From the NCBI RefSeq assembly GCF_018760785.1, contig NZ_JAHHZO010000002.1, positions 186,001 to 250,000 of the forward strand: a stretch of DNA of 64,000 nt, given 5' to 3'. This document shows, piece by piece, positions 30,945 through 41,282 of the stretch; position 1 is the stretch's first letter; every line of letters starts with the position of its first letter. Origin of the DNA: Rhizobium sp. CSW-27. GTDB taxonomy: Bacteria > Pseudomonadota > Alphaproteobacteria > Rhizobiales > Rhizobiaceae. Under the pieces are notes generated by a model. That model searched no databases and was not told the origin of the DNA. It saw nothing but the letters and a program-made list of their open reading frames with translations. Position numbers and translations under genes: made by a program.

Positions 30945-31865
30945 TCAGCGTGACAGGGAGCGCGGATCAAGCGCGTCGCGCACTGCGTCGCCCATGTAGT
31001 TGACGCTGAGAACCGTCAGCGAGATCGCCAGCCCGGGCCACAGCACGCGCGAGGGCGTGATCTGCAGGAAGTTCGCCCCGTCGAACAGCAGGCGTCCCCA
31101 GGTGGGGAAATCCGAGGGAAAGCCGAGGCCGAGGAAGCTGAGTGCCGATTCCGTGATGATCGCCGAGGCGATGCCGAGCGTGGCCGAGACCATGATCGAA
31201 GACAGCACGTTCGGCAGGATGTGCCGCAGCACGATGCGGTATTCCCGCATGCCGCTGCTCTGCGCCGCGGTGATGAATTCCTGGCTTTTGACCGCCAGCA
31301 CGTCGCCGCGCACGATGCGGGCAGTGTGCATCCAGCTGGTGATGCCGATGACGAAGACGATCAGGATGAAGATACCGGTTTCCGGACCGAAGGCGGAGCG
31401 CAACGTATCGCGGAACAGCATGATGATGACCAGCAGCAACGGCAGGAGCGGCAGCGCCAGGAACAGGTCGGTCAGGCGCATCAGCGGTCCGTCGAGGCGG
31501 CGGAAATAGCCCGCCAGCACGCCGACCAGCGTGCCGAGGAACAGCGCCAGCAGCATGGCGGTCATGCCGACAGCCAGCGAGATCTGCCCGCCGGCCATCA
31601 CCTGCGCCAGCATGTCGTGGCCCAGATTGTCCGTGCCGAAGGGATGCAGCAACGACGGGCCCTGGTTCTTGGCGCGGATGTCGATCTTGTTCGGGTCGAC
31701 GGTATGGATGAAGGGGCCGACATAGACGATGAGGAGGATGGCGATGAAGATCACCAGGCCCGCCACGCCGCCCTTGTGGCGACGGAAACGTCGCCAGAAC
31801 AGCGCCATCGGCGTTTCGACCTCTGCCGTCTTCGGTGCGGCAAGGGTTGCGGTTGCATCAGTCAT
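30945..31865 (-). CDS. Peptide ABC transporter permease, DppC-like (second system)
   Basis: A 306-residue permease with N-terminal FWRRFRRHKGGVAGLVIFIA, the DppC-type first helix, about six membrane segments in all, and an EAA loop visible as KSQEFITAAQSSGMREYRIVLRHILPN. It ends VRDALDPRSLSR. The motif PFGTDNLGHDMLAQVMAGG is the periplasmic loop conserved in the family. The start at 31865 (MTDATATL) follows GAGG; it overlaps the upstream permease gene by 8 bp. It is encoded with two paralogous binding proteins; the two ATPase domains are supplied by the fused gene at 38188-40038. Confidence 0.92.
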   Translation of the reverse strand: MTDATATLAAPKTAEVETPMALFWRRFRRHKGGVAGLVIFIAILLIVYVGPFIHTVDPNKIDIRAKNQGPSLLHPFGTDNLGHDMLAQVMAGGQISLAVGMTAMLLALFLGTLVGVLAGYFRRLDGPLMRLTDLFLALPLLPLLLVIIMLFRDTLRSAFGPETGIFILIVFVIGITSWMHTARIVRGDVLAVKSQEFITAAQSSGMREYRIVLRHILPNVLSSIMVSATLGIASAIITESALSFLGLGFPSDFPTWGRLLFDGANFLQITPSRVLWPGLAISLTVLSVNYMGDAVRDALDPRSLSR

Positions 31866-32868
31866 AGCGGATCCTCGGGTCAAGGATGCCGTAAAGGACG
31901 TCGGCGATCAGGTTGAAGAGCACGATCAGCACGGCAAAGATGAAGGTGAGTGTCTGGACGAGCGGAATGTCGGCGCCCTGCACGGCGGTGATCAGCAACT
32001 GGCCGAGGCCGTTCACGCGGAAGATCTGTTCGGTGATGATGGCGCCGGAAAAGATCGTCGGCACGCCGAGGGCGATCACGGTGACGACCGGGATCAGGCT
32101 GTTGCGCAGCACATGCACCAGCAGGACCGCCTTTTCCTTGACGCCCTTGGCGCGGGCGGTGCGCACGTAATCCTGGCTGAGATTGTCCAGCATGGAGGCG
32201 CGGACGAAACGGGCGATCTGCGAGGCGTTGTAAAGCGCCAGAACCGTGACCGGCAGCACCATCTGCTTGATCTGCAGGACGAAGCTCGACCAGTCGTTGA
32301 CCACCAGGTTCGTGTCGTAGATCGACGGGAACCACTGCAGCCAGGACGAAAAGATTACGATCAGCAGCACGCCGGTGAAGAAGGTCGGCACGGAATAGCC
32401 GACCATGGTGACGAAGGTGCCGATCTGGTCGAAGATCGAGTATTGCCGGTAGGCGGAGATGACGCCCACCGGAATGGCGATGAGAATGCCGAACACATAG
32501 GCCATGCCGACGACCCAGAGCGTCTGGGGCAGGCGCTGCACGATGAGATCGACCACCGGGCTGCGGGTCGCCCAGGAGAGCACGCGCATGCGCTCGCCAT
32601 CGCCGATGGTGATCCCCGTCAGCTGCTCGAAGATGTTGAGCGGCTCGTTGACGAAGAACTGGTGCATCCAGTGCAGGTAGCGGATGAAGAAGGGCTGATC
32701 GAGGCCCATGGCGGCGCGGATCTGTTCGCGCACCTCCGGCGGAATCGTCAGCGGCAGGTCGCCGAGCGGATCGTTCGGGGCAAGATCAAGAAGTGCAAAG
32801 ATGACGAAGCTGATGACAAGCAGCGTCGGTACGGCGAACATCAGTCGCCGGATCGTATAGGTGAACAT
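31858..32868 (-). CDS. Peptide ABC transporter permease, DppB-like (second system)
   Basis: A 336-residue permease starting MFTYTIRRLMFAVPTLLVIS, the standard DppB first helix. The periplasmic segment is LAPNDPLGDLPLTIPPEVR, and the ATPase-contact loop is QDYVRTARAKGVKEKAVLLVH. It ends in YGILDPRIRYD. It lies 75 bp downstream of a binding protein gene and overlaps the DppC-like gene. Compared with the DppB of the first transporter it is shorter at the N-terminus and clearly a separate lineage, so the two systems are not a recent duplication of each other. Confidence 0.92.
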   Translation of the reverse strand: MFTYTIRRLMFAVPTLLVISFVIFALLDLAPNDPLGDLPLTIPPEVREQIRAAMGLDQPFFIRYLHWMHQFFVNEPLNIFEQLTGITIGDGERMRVLSWATRSPVVDLIVQRLPQTLWVVGMAYVFGILIAIPVGVISAYRQYSIFDQIGTFVTMVGYSVPTFFTGVLLIVIFSSWLQWFPSIYDTNLVVNDWSSFVLQIKQMVLPVTVLALYNASQIARFVRASMLDNLSQDYVRTARAKGVKEKAVLLVHVLRNSLIPVVTVIALGVPTIFSGAIITEQIFRVNGLGQLLITAVQGADIPLVQTLTFIFAVLIVLFNLIADVLYGILDPRIRYD

Positions 32869-32943
32869 TCAACGGTCTCCAGACGGTCGCGGAGAAGCAA
32901 TCGCCGGCCTGCCCCGGAAGAGGGCGAGCCGGCTTGAACTTCA

Positions 32944-34647
32944 TTACTTCTTACGAGACCAGTCTGCGATATTCCACAGTTCGGAATCCCACGCATTCAT
33001 CCGGACCCCGTCAAGCTTGGCGGAGATCGCCGAAACCTGGCCGCGGTGGATGAGCGGAATGTGGGCGCCTTCCGAGGTCAGCATGTCGTTGGCCTTCTTG
33101 ACCAGTTCGGCACGCTTGGCAAGGTCGCCGGTCTTCGACAGTTCGGCAACGATCTTGTCGTAGTCCGGGTTGCAGTAGCGCGGCATGTTCTGCCCCTGCC
33201 AGCCGTTGGCCGGAGAGGGAATCTTGTCGCACAGCCATTCGGTCAGATACTTTTCCGGATCGGTGCCGTCGAAGTTGTTGGTGTACATTTCCAGGTCCGC
33301 ATAGAACTTCTGGAAGGTGTCGGGGCTTGCCGGGTCGCCGCCGAAGAAGACGGAGGCCGAGATGTTGCGCAGTTCGGCGGCCACGCCGATCTGGCTCCAC
33401 CAGTCCTTCACCAGCGCCTGCGTGCCCTGGCGGACCGAGTTGGTCGAAGTCTGGTAGAGGAAGGAAAGCTTGACGCCGTCCTTGGCGCGGATGCCATCGG
33501 GACCCTTCTTCCAGCCGGCATCATCGAGCAGCTTGTTGGCGCCGGCAATGTCCTGCTTCAGGCACCAGTCATTGGTGGTCGAGATGTAGACATCCGGGGC
33601 GGGAACGATGTTGCAGGTCGGCTTGCCGGCGGCACCGTAACCCGCTTCGTTGATGATGTCGCGGTCGATCGCCATCGACAGGGCCTTGCGCACGGCCGGG
33701 TCGGAAAGCGACGGATGCTTGCCGCCTTCGACGGTGGAGCGCTTGTCGCCGAGCGCCGGATCGGGGTTGGTCCAGTTGATGTTGATGCGCTCGACCTGGG
33801 TGCCGAAGGCATTGACCAGCTTGCCCTTGCCGGCCTTCAGCATGGTCTCCAGCACTTCCGGCTCCACCTGCATGTTCCAGGCATAGTCGTATTCGCCGGT
33901 TTCCAGAACGGCGCGCGCCGCCGAGGCTGCGTCACCGCCGCCCTTCAGCGTTACGCTGGCAAACGCCGGCTTGTCGGCATCGCGGAAGTTCGGGTTGGCG
34001 GTCAGGGTGATCACGTCGTTCGGCTTGAATTCCTTCACGACGAAGGGGCCGGTGCCGATCGGGCCGAAATTGGCCGAGGTGCAGCCCGGAGCCTTGGCGC
34101 CGACGCAATCCTTGAACTGCGCCTTCTGCAGGATCGGCTGCTGTGCGCCGACAAAGGCGCCGTACGGGTAGTATTTCGGCTCCGAGAAGCTGACCTTCAC
34201 CGTCTGCTTGTCGACGGCTTCCACATTGGTGATGCCTTCGAACTGGGCCTTCTGCGCGCAGCCGCCATCGGGCGCGGTGCAATACTGCCAGGTGAAGACC
34301 ACGTCGTCGGCGGTGAAGTCGGTGCCGTCCGACCACTTGACGCCCGGCTTCAGCTTCCAGGTGATGCTCTTCATGTCGGCCGCGACGCCGCCGTTCTGCA
34401 CGGTCGGAATTTCGGTGACCAGCCACGGAACCAGCGAGCCGGTTTCGTCATAGCGCGCCAGCGGCTCGATGATCATCGAGGAGCTGTAGACTTCCTTGGT
34501 GCCGCCCGAGAGATAGGGATTGAGGGTCGAAACCGCCTGCCAGAACAGGATCTTCACGTCGCCGTCGGTCCCCCGGCCGGCATAGGCGGAGTTTGCCGCA
34601 GCCAAAGCGGCAACCGTTCCGGCCAGCAGGATTTTGAATCTCTTCAT
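32944..34647 (-). CDS. Peptide ABC transporter substrate-binding protein B (tandem paralogue)
   Basis: A 567-residue family 5 binding protein. The signal peptide is MKRFKILLAGTVAALAAANS followed by AYA. The mature chain begins GRGTDGDVKILFWQAVSTLNP and carries LSGGTKEV, TWQYCTAPDGGCAQKAQFEG and NFGPIGTGPFVVKEF. It closely resembles the protein encoded immediately upstream (34963-36669), with the same cysteine-containing segments, so the two are tandem duplicates. AAGGGG precedes the ATG at 34647. It has its own promoter (34832-34860), which is itself a copy of the promoter of the other gene. Different substrate ranges are likely but not readable. Confidence 0.92.
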   Translation of the reverse strand: MKRFKILLAGTVAALAAANSAYAGRGTDGDVKILFWQAVSTLNPYLSGGTKEVYSSSMIIEPLARYDETGSLVPWLVTEIPTVQNGGVAADMKSITWKLKPGVKWSDGTDFTADDVVFTWQYCTAPDGGCAQKAQFEGITNVEAVDKQTVKVSFSEPKYYPYGAFVGAQQPILQKAQFKDCVGAKAPGCTSANFGPIGTGPFVVKEFKPNDVITLTANPNFRDADKPAFASVTLKGGGDAASAARAVLETGEYDYAWNMQVEPEVLETMLKAGKGKLVNAFGTQVERININWTNPDPALGDKRSTVEGGKHPSLSDPAVRKALSMAIDRDIINEAGYGAAGKPTCNIVPAPDVYISTTNDWCLKQDIAGANKLLDDAGWKKGPDGIRAKDGVKLSFLYQTSTNSVRQGTQALVKDWWSQIGVAAELRNISASVFFGGDPASPDTFQKFYADLEMYTNNFDGTDPEKYLTEWLCDKIPSPANGWQGQNMPRYCNPDYDKIVAELSKTGDLAKRAELVKKANDMLTSEGAHIPLIHRGQVSAISAKLDGVRMNAWDSELWNIADWSRKK

Positions 34648-34831
34648 GCTTTTCCCCTTAGAGATGTTTTTGCGTTTCGGCCCACACGGCCATGGTCGCC
34701 AGACCACATCGCCACCCTCACTGTTTTCCTCCCAGTTCGGTGGTGAATTTCTGAGATTTCGTCTCCCGTCATCCGCAGTTCGCCACCGGCCGTGTTCGGC
34801 TCTTGCGGCTGCTTTGATCAAAATTTAATCC

Positions 34832-34860
34832 ATCTAAGCACAGGCCTATTTTACGTTCAA
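34832..34860 (-). promoter_or_regulatory. Sigma-70-type promoter of binding protein B (TTGAAC-N17-TTAGAT)
   Basis: Minus-strand TTGAAC (34860-34855) and TTAGAT (34837-34832) with a 17-nt spacer, within a block of about 48 bp that recurs upstream of binding protein A (36841-36888). Conservation of the block between the two copies supports it being functional. Confidence 0.65.
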
Positions 34861-34873
34861 GCCGGAGTTTTGT

Positions 34874-34901
34874 CGCCCTTCACGCATTGTCGTGAAGGGC
34901 G
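34874..34901 (-). terminator. Hairpin between the two binding protein genes
   Basis: Perfect 11-bp stem CGCCCTTCACG / CGTGAAGGGCG with a 6-nt loop, 62 bp past the stop of binding protein A. The following bases (ACAAAAC on the minus strand) are not a T-run, so it may be an attenuator or mRNA 3'-end stabiliser. Confidence 0.5.
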
Positions 34902-34962
34902 CATTGTCCGGAAAACCTGTGCTAACCCCTTGACGCGGTTCGATTGTTTTCCGGATTGAGCT

Positions 34963-36669
34963 TCACTTCGCCCGGTGCCACGCGTCGATGTTCCACAGCT
35001 GGGTGTCCCAGGGATTGATCTTGGCATCGACAAGCGTGTTGGAAATCGCAGAGGGTTCGCCGCGCACGACGAGGGGCAGGATATAGCCGCCGTTGACCAG
35101 CATGTCGTTCAGCTTCTTGATGATGGCGCCGCGCTTCTCGCGGCCTTCGGCATTGTTCAGCTCGCCGACCAGCGCGTCATAGGCCGGGTCGCAGAAGCGC
35201 GCCACATTGCCTCCCTGCCAGCCATCGGCCGGCGAGGGGATCTTGTCGCACCGGAAATCGGCGAGGAACTTGGCCGGATCGGTGGTCTCGAAGCCGGAGG
35301 CATACATTTCCACGTCGGCAAAGAATTTCTTGTAGGTATCCGGGCTTGCCGGATCGCTGCCGAAGTAGACGGAGGCGGGAATGTTGCGCAGCTCCGTTTC
35401 GACGCCGATCTCCTTCCACCATTCCTTCACCAGCTGCTGCGTGCCCTGGCGGACCGAATTGGTCGAGGTCTGGTAGAGGAAGGAAAGCTTCACGCCGTTC
35501 TTGGTGCGGATGCCATCGGCTCCCTTCTTCCAGCCGGCGTCATCCAGCAGCTTGTTGGCGGCGGCCAGATCCTGCTTCAGGCACCAGTCGACGCCGGTGG
35601 AGGCAAAGTCCTCCGGGCTGGGAATGACGTTGCAGGTGGGCTTGCCGCCGGCGCCATAGCCGGCTTCCACCAGGATGTCGCGGTCGATGGCAAGCGACAG
35701 CGCGCGGCGCACCGCCGGGTCGGAAAGGGCCGGATGCGGCCCGGCCTCCTTCGTCGAACGCGCAGCGCCCAGCGACGGATCGACCGCGAAGGGGTTGAGA
35801 TGGATGCGCTCGACCGTGGTGCTGAAGGCGCTGGCGATCTGGCCCTTGCCGGCCTTCAGCATGGCGTCCATCACTTCCGGCTCGACCACCGTGTTCCAGG
35901 CAAAATCGTATTCGCCGGTTTCCAGCACCGCGCGGGCTGCCGATGCCGCATCGCCGCCACCCTTCAGGGTCACGGAGGCGAAGGCCGGCCTGGCGGGATC
36001 ACGATAATTCGGGTTGGCTGCGAAGGTGACCACGTCATTGGCCTTGAAATCCTTCACGACGAAGGGGCCGGTGCCGATCGGGCCGAAATTGGCGGCCGTG
36101 CATTGCGGTGCCCTGTCGCCCAGGCAATCCTTGAACTGCGCCTTCTGGATGATCGGCGACAGCGCACCGACGAAGGGGCCGTAAGGATAGGGAGAGGGCT
36201 TTTCGAACGTCACCCTGGCGGTCAGCCGGTCGATCGCCTCGACCTTGGCCACGCCGTCGAACTTGGCCTTCTGGGCGCAGCCGCCGCCAGGCGCGGTGCA
36301 ATATTGCCAGGTGAAGGCCACGTCCTCGGCGGTCACCTCGCTGCCGTCCGACCACTTGAGGCCATCCTTGAGCTTCCAGGTGATGGAGAGGCCGTCGGCG
36401 GAAACGCCGCCGTTCGCCTTGGTCGGAATGTTCGCGGCCAGACGCGGAAACATGTTGCCCTTTTCGTCGAAGCCCGCCAGCGGCTCGATGACGATGGACG
36501 CGGCATAGACTTCCTTGCTGCCGCCCGAAAGATAGGGGTTCATGCTGGAAACGGCCTGCCAGAACAGGATCCTCACCTCGCCGTCACTGCCGCGTGCGGC
36601 ATGGGAGGGCGTCGTTGTCAGGCTGAGGCCGGCCACCGTGGCCGCCAGCAGAAGCATCTTGTTGGTCAT
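34963..36669 (-). CDS. Peptide ABC transporter substrate-binding protein A (tandem paralogue)
   Basis: A 568-residue family 5 binding protein. The signal peptide MTNKMLLLAATVAGLSLTTT ends PSHA; the mature chain starts ARGSDGEVRILFWQAVSSMNP, strikingly like the neighbour encoded at 32944-34647. Both share SGGSKEVYA/SGGTKEVYS, TWQYCTAP and the C-terminal PWDTQLWNIDAW/AWDSELWNIADW. The start at 36669 directly precedes the signal peptide; the open frame upstream is non-coding in character. The product is the first of the transporter operon and divergent from the M20 amidohydrolase gene across a shared promoter region. Confidence 0.92.
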   Translation of the reverse strand: MTNKMLLLAATVAGLSLTTTPSHAARGSDGEVRILFWQAVSSMNPYLSGGSKEVYAASIVIEPLAGFDEKGNMFPRLAANIPTKANGGVSADGLSITWKLKDGLKWSDGSEVTAEDVAFTWQYCTAPGGGCAQKAKFDGVAKVEAIDRLTARVTFEKPSPYPYGPFVGALSPIIQKAQFKDCLGDRAPQCTAANFGPIGTGPFVVKDFKANDVVTFAANPNYRDPARPAFASVTLKGGGDAASAARAVLETGEYDFAWNTVVEPEVMDAMLKAGKGQIASAFSTTVERIHLNPFAVDPSLGAARSTKEAGPHPALSDPAVRRALSLAIDRDILVEAGYGAGGKPTCNVIPSPEDFASTGVDWCLKQDLAAANKLLDDAGWKKGADGIRTKNGVKLSFLYQTSTNSVRQGTQQLVKEWWKEIGVETELRNIPASVYFGSDPASPDTYKKFFADVEMYASGFETTDPAKFLADFRCDKIPSPADGWQGGNVARFCDPAYDALVGELNNAEGREKRGAIIKKLNDMLVNGGYILPLVVRGEPSAISNTLVDAKINPWDTQLWNIDAWHRAK

Positions 36670-36858
36670 TATCCGTCGCCTTGTCCGAAGGAGTGTCTGG
36701 GATTGGCCGAACCGGCTGGCGCGTGCGGGCATTGTGTAACGTCTCCGGCGCAGCCGGGCTTGCCCTTTATGCGCAACCGATGAAAATTTCTCAATTCTGT
36801 CCGATGCTTGGCGGATTGCATCGCGTCCGGCAGGGCCTGCCTGATCAAAATTTGGGCC

Positions 36859-36887
36859 ACTTAAGCACAGGCCTATTTTGCGTTCAA
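36859..36887 (-). promoter_or_regulatory. Sigma-70-type promoter of binding protein A (TTGAAC-N17-TTAAGT)
   Basis: Minus-strand TTGAAC (36887-36882) and TTAAGT (36864-36859) with a 17-nt spacer; the surrounding block (36841-36888) matches the one upstream of binding protein B (34814-34861) almost base for base, with TGATCAAAATTT and AGCACAGGCCTATTTT in common. Confidence 0.65.
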
Positions 36888-36981
36888 GAATGAAAATTGA
36901 AGCTTGCAAAAACGTGGCGGGACAGCGCAATATCCCGCCCAACCAAAAGGGAAACAGCTGAAATATAACGAGGTTGCATCA

Positions 36982-38145
36982 ATGCCAGTTCTCAATCGGG
37001 CCGCCGAAATGCAGGACGAAGTCGCGGCTTGGAGACGTCATCTCCATGAAAACCCGGAGCTTCTGTTCGATGTCCACCACACCGCCGCCTTCGTGACGGA
37101 GAAGCTGAAGGCCTTCGGGTGCGACATCGTGGAGACCGGCATCGGCAAGACGGGCGTCGTCGGCATCATCAAGGGGTCGCTCGGCGATGGCCCGGTGATC
37201 GGCATGCGCGCCGACATGGATGCCCTGCCGATCATGGAGGATACCGGCAAGGCCTGGGCCTCGAAGAATCCGGGCAAGGCGCATTCCTGCGGCCATGACG
37301 GGCACACGGCCATGCTGCTGGGTGCCGCGCAGTATCTGTGCGAGACCCGTCGCTTCGCAGGCTCCGTCGCGGTGATCTTCCAGCCGGCGGAAGAGGGCGG
37401 CGGCGGCGGCCTTGCGATGGTCCAGGACGGCATGATGGAGAAATATTCCATCAAGGAGGTCTACGGCATGCACAATGCGCCGGGGCTGGCGCTCGGCGAC
37501 TTCTCGCTGCGCAAGGGTGGCCTGATGGCGGCGGCCGACAGTTTCGACATCATCATCAAGGGCAAGGGCAGCCATGCCGCCCAGCCGCATCTTTCGGTCG
37601 ATCCGGTGCTGACCTCTGCGCATGTGATCATCGCGCTGCAGTCGATCGCCTCGCGCGAAACGGATCCGCTGAAATCGGTGGTCGTGTCGGTCACCACCAC
37701 CCATGGCGGCGATGCCTACAACGTCATCCCGATGGAGGTGAAGCTGACCGGCACGGTACGCACACTCGATCCGGAGGTGCGCGAGCTGGCGGCCAGGCGG
37801 CTTGTCGAGGTGGCGCAGGGCACCGCGATGGCGCATGGCGCGGTGGCCGAGGTGCATTACCATCGCGGCTATCCGGTCACGGTCAACCATCCGCAGCAGA
37901 CCGATTTCGCCGCCTCCGTTGCAGCCCAGGTGGTTGGCAATACCCGCGTCGAAACCAATGCGCCGCCGAAGATGGGCGCGGAAGATTTTTCCTACATGCT
38001 GGAAGCCCGGCCTGGCGCCTTCATCTTCCTTGGCGTCGGCGAGACGGCCAATCTCCACCATCCGGCCTATGATTTCAATGACGAGGCCATTCCCTACGGG
38101 ATCAGCTACTGGGTGACGCTGGCCGAAACCGCGCTTGCGGCCTGA
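36982..38145 (+). CDS. M20-family amidohydrolase/peptidase (hippurate hydrolase-like)
   Basis: A 387-residue metalloenzyme of the M20D group (aminoacylase, hippurate and indole-acetyl-amino-acid hydrolases). Metal-binding motifs: GMRADMDALPI, SCGHDGHTAMLLGAA, and FQPAEEGGGGG with the catalytic glutamate pair; a dimerisation insert is seen around GKGSHAAQPHLSVDPV, and the late ligand in NLHHPAYDFND. It would cleave N-acyl or peptide bonds of imported compounds. The start MPVLNRAAEM is preferred over an upstream in-frame ATG at 36904. It is followed by the double-ATPase gene and divergent from the binding protein genes, so it belongs to the same uptake system. Confidence 0.88.
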   Translation: MPVLNRAAEMQDEVAAWRRHLHENPELLFDVHHTAAFVTEKLKAFGCDIVETGIGKTGVVGIIKGSLGDGPVIGMRADMDALPIMEDTGKAWASKNPGKAHSCGHDGHTAMLLGAAQYLCETRRFAGSVAVIFQPAEEGGGGGLAMVQDGMMEKYSIKEVYGMHNAPGLALGDFSLRKGGLMAAADSFDIIIKGKGSHAAQPHLSVDPVLTSAHVIIALQSIASRETDPLKSVVVSVTTTHGGDAYNVIPMEVKLTGTVRTLDPEVRELAARRLVEVAQGTAMAHGAVAEVHYHRGYPVTVNHPQQTDFAASVAAQVVGNTRVETNAPPKMGAEDFSYMLEARPGAFIFLGVGETANLHHPAYDFNDEAIPYGISYWVTLAETALAA

Positions 38146-38187
38146 TCGGTTCGCGACAGACAATTTGCGCCAGACAAGGAGAAACCC

Positions 38188-40038
<1,851 letters not shown>

Positions 40039-40070
40039 GGCGGGAAAGCCTTTGTTTCGGAGCGTGATGT

Positions 40071-40105
40071 GGCCCGGCGGCAGTTCTGCTGTCGCCGGGC
40101 CTTTT
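40071..40105 (+). terminator. Rho-independent terminator after the double-ATPase gene
   Basis: Stem GGCCCGGCG / CGCCGGGCC (40071-40079, 40093-40101), extendable inward to 13 bp with one G-U pair, followed by TTTTCCGTT. Confidence 0.9.
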
Positions 40106-40182
40106 CCGTTCCGGGCGTGATTTGACAGCTCCCGGCCAGTCATGGCAGCAACCGAAGCAGGATCTGGCTTCAAGGGTGGTCG

Positions 40183-41136
40183 ATGGCAAGACGCAGTGAC
40201 ACGCAGGGACGACTGGATGATGCCGCGCGCGCCGGCTGGCTGTATTACGTCGCCGGACGCACGCAGGATGAAATCGCCGCCGCCATGGGCATTTCGCGCC
40301 AGTCCGCGCAGCGCCTCGTCTCGCTTGCCGTGGCGGAACGGCTGATCAAGGTCCGGCTCGATCATCCCATCTCCGCCTGCCTTGAGCTTTCCCTGGCTTT
40401 GCGCGAAAAATTCGACCTGAAGCATGCGGACGTCGTGCCGTCCGATCCCGCCGGCACGTCCTCGACGGTTGGTATCGCCGAGGCGGCAGCAGCCGAAATC
40501 GAGCGATGGCTGAAGAGCCCGGAGCCGATCGTGCTGGCCATCGGCACCGGCCGCACGCTGAAGGCGGCGGTGGACCAGCTGCCGCCGATGGAATGCCCGC
40601 AGCACCGCATCGTCTCGCTGACCGGTAACATCGCCCCCGACGGATCGGCGGCCTATTACAACGTCATCTTCTCGATGGCCGATGCCATCAAGGCGCGGCA
40701 TTTCCCCATGCCGCTGCCGGTTCTCTGCTCGTCCGCGGAGGAGCGTGACCTGCTGCACGGCCAGCCGATCGTCAAATCCACGCTGACACTGGGGGCGACG
40801 GCCAATGTCACCTTTGTCGGCGTCGGCGAGCTCGGCGCTGATGCGCCGCTTTGCCTCGACGGCTTCCTGGCGCCCGACGAGATGTCGGCGCTGATGCAGG
40901 CGGGAGCTGCCGGCGAGATCTGCGGCTGGATGTATGACCATGACGGAAGGCTGCTCGACAACCCCGTCAACGACCGCGTTGCCAGCGTGCCGATCCCGCC
41001 GCGCGATCGCGGCGTCGTCATCGGCGTGGCGCTGGGGCGGCGCAAGGAAACCGCGCTCGCGGCGGCCCTGCGCGGCCGCATGATCAACGGTCTCATCACC
41101 GATGAGCGGACTGCTGAGCATATGCTCTCAGTCTGA
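40183..41136 (+). CDS. smoC: SorC/DeoR-family sugar-responsive regulator (SmoC-like)
   Basis: A 317-residue SorC-family regulator. An N-terminal helix-turn-helix is visible in WLYYVAGRTQDEIAAAMGIS followed by RQSAQRLVSLA. The large C-terminal sugar-phosphate-binding domain shows GTGRTLKAAVDQLP and NPVNDRVASVPIP. Family members bind a phosphorylated sugar and act as activator or repressor. It immediately precedes the polyol transporter genes in the same orientation, the same gene order as smoC-smoE in other alphaproteobacteria, so sorbitol/mannitol control is very likely. GAGCA-containing dyads lie at the end of this gene and before smoE. Confidence 0.87.
   Translation: MARRSDTQGRLDDAARAGWLYYVAGRTQDEIAAAMGISRQSAQRLVSLAVAERLIKVRLDHPISACLELSLALREKFDLKHADVVPSDPAGTSSTVGIAEAAAAEIERWLKSPEPIVLAIGTGRTLKAAVDQLPPMECPQHRIVSLTGNIAPDGSAAYYNVIFSMADAIKARHFPMPLPVLCSSAEERDLLHGQPIVKSTLTLGATANVTFVGVGELGADAPLCLDGFLAPDEMSALMQAGAAGEICGWMYDHDGRLLDNPVNDRVASVPIPPRDRGVVIGVALGRRKETALAAALRGRMINGLITDERTAEHMLSV
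41116..41127. promoter_or_regulatory. GAGCATATGCTC palindrome, possible SmoC site
   Basis: A perfect 12-bp palindrome overlapping the last codons of smoC. The half-site GAGCA recurs at 41134-41138 and in the dyad 41240-41258, which suggests an operator set; unproven. Confidence 0.35.
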
Positions 41137-41174
41137 GCAAAATAATTTTATCTTAAAATCAAAAGCTTGACCGG

Positions 41175-41197
41175 TCGTCGCTGCGCTGCAGCGACGA
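41175..41197. repeat. Inverted repeat between smoC and smoE
   Basis: Perfect 9-bp arms TCGTCGCTG / CAGCGACGA with a 5-nt spacer, 38 bp after smoC and just before a TTGACA box (41205-41210). It may end the smoC message or act in regulation; no T-run follows. Confidence 0.45.
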
Positions 41198-41204
41198 ATG
41201 CTGC

Positions 41205-41234
41205 TTGACATTTGTCGGCATTAAATGAGTAATT
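41205..41234 (+). promoter_or_regulatory. Probable sigma-70 promoter of the smo operon (TTGACA-N18-GTAATT)
   Basis: A consensus TTGACA at 41205-41210 with GTAATT at 41229-41234. The dyad CGAGCA-N7-TGCTCG (41240-41258) lies immediately downstream, where a bound regulator would control initiation. Confidence 0.5.
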
Positions 41235-41239
41235 GCCCG

Positions 41240-41258
41240 CGAGCAAAGCGAATGCTCG
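41240..41258. promoter_or_regulatory. CGAGCA-N7-TGCTCG dyad, possible SmoC operator
   Basis: Six-base perfect arms around a 7-nt spacer, 24 bp before the smoE ATG and overlapping the presumed transcription start. It shares the GAGCA half-site with 41116-41127. Confidence 0.4.
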
Positions 41259-41282
41259 TTTTCGATCTTCTGGGAGGAAGAG

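Noticed and set aside
36982-38145. Amidohydrolase as a hippurate hydrolase feeding benzoate to the ben genes
   Set aside because: The M20D family is too broad to assign hippurate, and the gene is coupled to a peptide transporter 11 kb away from the ben block; no shared operator was found.
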